Positions 4,864 through 5,716 of a DNA stretch of 5,716 bases are shown here, piece after piece. The notes under the pieces are model-generated. The model had not been told where the DNA came from. It saw nothing but the letters and a program-made list of their open reading frames with translations, and searched no databases. Location of the stretch: assembly GCA_041686195.1 (NCBI GenBank), contig JAWLEI010000136.1, positions 1 to 5,716 on the forward strand. Reading direction: 5' to 3'. The position numbers were made by a program, and so were the translations under genes. The stretch is from Desulfovermiculus sp041686195. Lineage in GTDB: Bacteria > Desulfobacterota > Desulfovibrionia > Desulfovibrionales > Desulfothermaceae. The number at the start of each line of letters is the position of its first letter. The first letter of the stretch is position 1.

Positions 4864-5529
4864 CTATCGTACGGCGGACTGTAGTTTTTCCAAGAGATAT
4901 GAAAATTTTTGGGAGATGTAGTAGCTTCTCATGTTTTCTTCAACTATAGACCCAAGTTTGACTCTATAGTCTACTGTCTTGAATTTTTGAATCCTTTTTT
5001 GGAGTCTTTGTATTGTATCTAAATCCATGGCCGGCAGGGCAACACCCCGTCGCAGAAGAAATTCAATATCGAAACAATCCCTTATTTCTCCCCGATCCAA
5101 AAATGCACTCAGTTTGTTATGCATAGCCTGCTCCAGGGTGAGTGCTCTAACCCCCACCTGATGGGTGCTGAATCTGGAGAAAGCGATTTTATCCTGGGTG
5201 TCCCATTGAACGACTTTTCTGCGGATCTCAATTTTGAGCCGTCTGGGGTAGGAGGCAGAACGGAGTTCAAGGAGCATGGTATAGTGCTTCATCCGGGCAT
5301 CAGTTATCTCATAATCCTTTTCCAGGTTCTGTCGCAAGCCAGAAAAGAAGGTATCTTCCTGAACCTTTTTAGAAAACCAGAAGTCCAAGTCCACTGAATA
5401 CCGGGGTAAGTCATGGCACAGCCTGAGCATTGTTCCCCCGCCAAAAATCAATGGCTGCAGCAGCTTAGCTCGGTGCAGCCGATCCAGGACTTCTATTTCG
5501 AATAATTCATGTTTCTGAAAGATATCCAT
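4864..5529 (-). CDS. abiEii: AbiEii-type nucleotidyltransferase toxin (type IV TA)
   Basis: A 221-residue protein of the AbiEii/AbiGii nucleotidyltransferase family, the toxin of the bicistronic AbiE abortive-infection and toxin-antitoxin system. Members are DNA polymerase beta-like nucleotidyltransferases; a related toxin modifies tRNA, but the target here is unknown. Motifs are FGGGTMLRL (29-37), RYSVDLDF (43-50) with the metal-binding Asp pair D47/D49, the third-strand RLKIEIRRK (97-105), ALTLEQAMHNKLSAF (129-143) with K139, and RDCFDIEFLL (150-159), the RDxxD motif of the family. All expected catalytic elements appear intact. The size is at the short end for the family. I choose the start MDIFQKHELF (5529) because it gives the usual N-terminus and overlaps the antitoxin gene by 23 nt; upstream codons in the same frame (to 5643) read antisense-free but non-homologous sequence inside abiEi. 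No clear ribosome site, so translational coupling is likely. Confidence 0.85.
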   Translation of the reverse strand: MDIFQKHELFEIEVLDRLHRAKLLQPLIFGGGTMLRLCHDLPRYSVDLDFWFSKKVQEDTFFSGLRQNLEKDYEITDARMKHYTMLLELRSASYPRRLKIEIRRKVVQWDTQDKIAFSRFSTHQVGVRALTLEQAMHNKLSAFLDRGEIRDCFDIEFLLRRGVALPAMDLDTIQRLQKRIQKFKTVDYRVKLGSIVEENMRSYYISQKFSYLLEKLQSAVR

Positions 5530-5716
5530 GGGACCACAAAAGCTTTCGTGTTCGAGATGGGAATGAGATACATAAAGAAGCCAAGTGTTGTACGTCCAAT
5601 TTTGAAGGATCAAGAGCTGAAGTGTCCAGGGAATACCGGCCAAAAGACATCAAATACATGGCATCCAACAGGGCTTTTTCCGGGCAGGCCATGAAATATT
5701 CTTGCCTGCGGTCAAA
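5507..5716 (-). CDS. abiEi: AbiEi-type antitoxin, C-terminal fragment (runs off right edge)
   Basis: The last 69 residues of a protein that enters from the right edge, open without an internal stop to TGA at 5509-5507. It contains ACPEKALLDAMYL, the characteristic PEKALLD motif of the AbiEi C-terminal domain, followed by a helical, Leu/Ser-rich tail ending HGYLSET. AbiEi proteins usually carry an N-terminal winged helix-turn-helix that represses the abiE promoter by binding inverted repeats; that part and the promoter lie outside the window. The overlap with abiEii is typical of the operon. It is partial because of the window edge, and there is no sign that it is broken. Confidence 0.8.
   Translation of the reverse strand, partial: FDRRQEYFMACPEKALLDAMYLMSFGRYSLDTSALDPSKLDVQHLASLCISFPSRTRKLLWSHGYLSET

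Overview
The window looks like a contig section from a draft or metagenome-derived bacterial genome. It holds one run of exactly 100 Ns (1616-1715), which is probably a scaffolding placeholder rather than a measured distance. The genes are ordinary bacterial ones: a GGDEF diguanylate cyclase, a dolichyl-phosphate-mannose-synthase-like glycosyltransferase, a DUF354 protein and a type IV AbiE toxin-antitoxin pair. Between them lie long spacers full of hairpins and degenerate 7-8 nt tandem repeats. My impression is a Gram-negative of the Desulfobacterota/Deltaproteobacteria sort, but no marker gene in the window settles this.

Layout. Positions 1-653 carry no convincing long gene. They hold a run of hairpins, including two copies of a REP-like element, and one palindrome that overlaps a Shine-Dalgarno-like sequence and a 39-codon ORF. 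A membrane-anchored diguanylate cyclase (start 654, interrupted by the N gap, probable end 1828) is followed after 30 nt by a membrane-anchored family 2 glycosyltransferase (1859-2734, +). From 2735 to 3254 lies a decayed spacer with an octamer repeat and what looks like a frameshifted small two-helix membrane protein. A DUF354 protein (4289-3255, -) follows. The spacer 4290-4863 contains a heptamer array that runs directly into a third copy of the REP-like element. The window ends with the AbiEii toxin (5529-4864, -) and the C-terminus of its AbiEi antitoxin (to the right edge).

How the parts relate. The cyclase and the glycosyltransferase are probably co-transcribed; the pairing suggests c-di-GMP signalling next to lipid-linked sugar or envelope polysaccharide synthesis. 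DUF354 proteins are GT-B-like and usually sit in surface polysaccharide loci, so this gene may share the envelope theme, although it is on the opposite strand. The abiE operon is an independent defence or stability module whose promoter lies beyond the right edge. The minus-strand genes and the 2880-3250 spacer look clearly more AT-rich than the cyclase-glycosyltransferase pair, which is compatible with separate acquisition.

No wholly new multi-gene system is evident. The most unusual content is the non-coding repeat material: a hairpin family whose copies differ in the loop and show a compensatory stem change, and a 7-nt-period purine-rich array.
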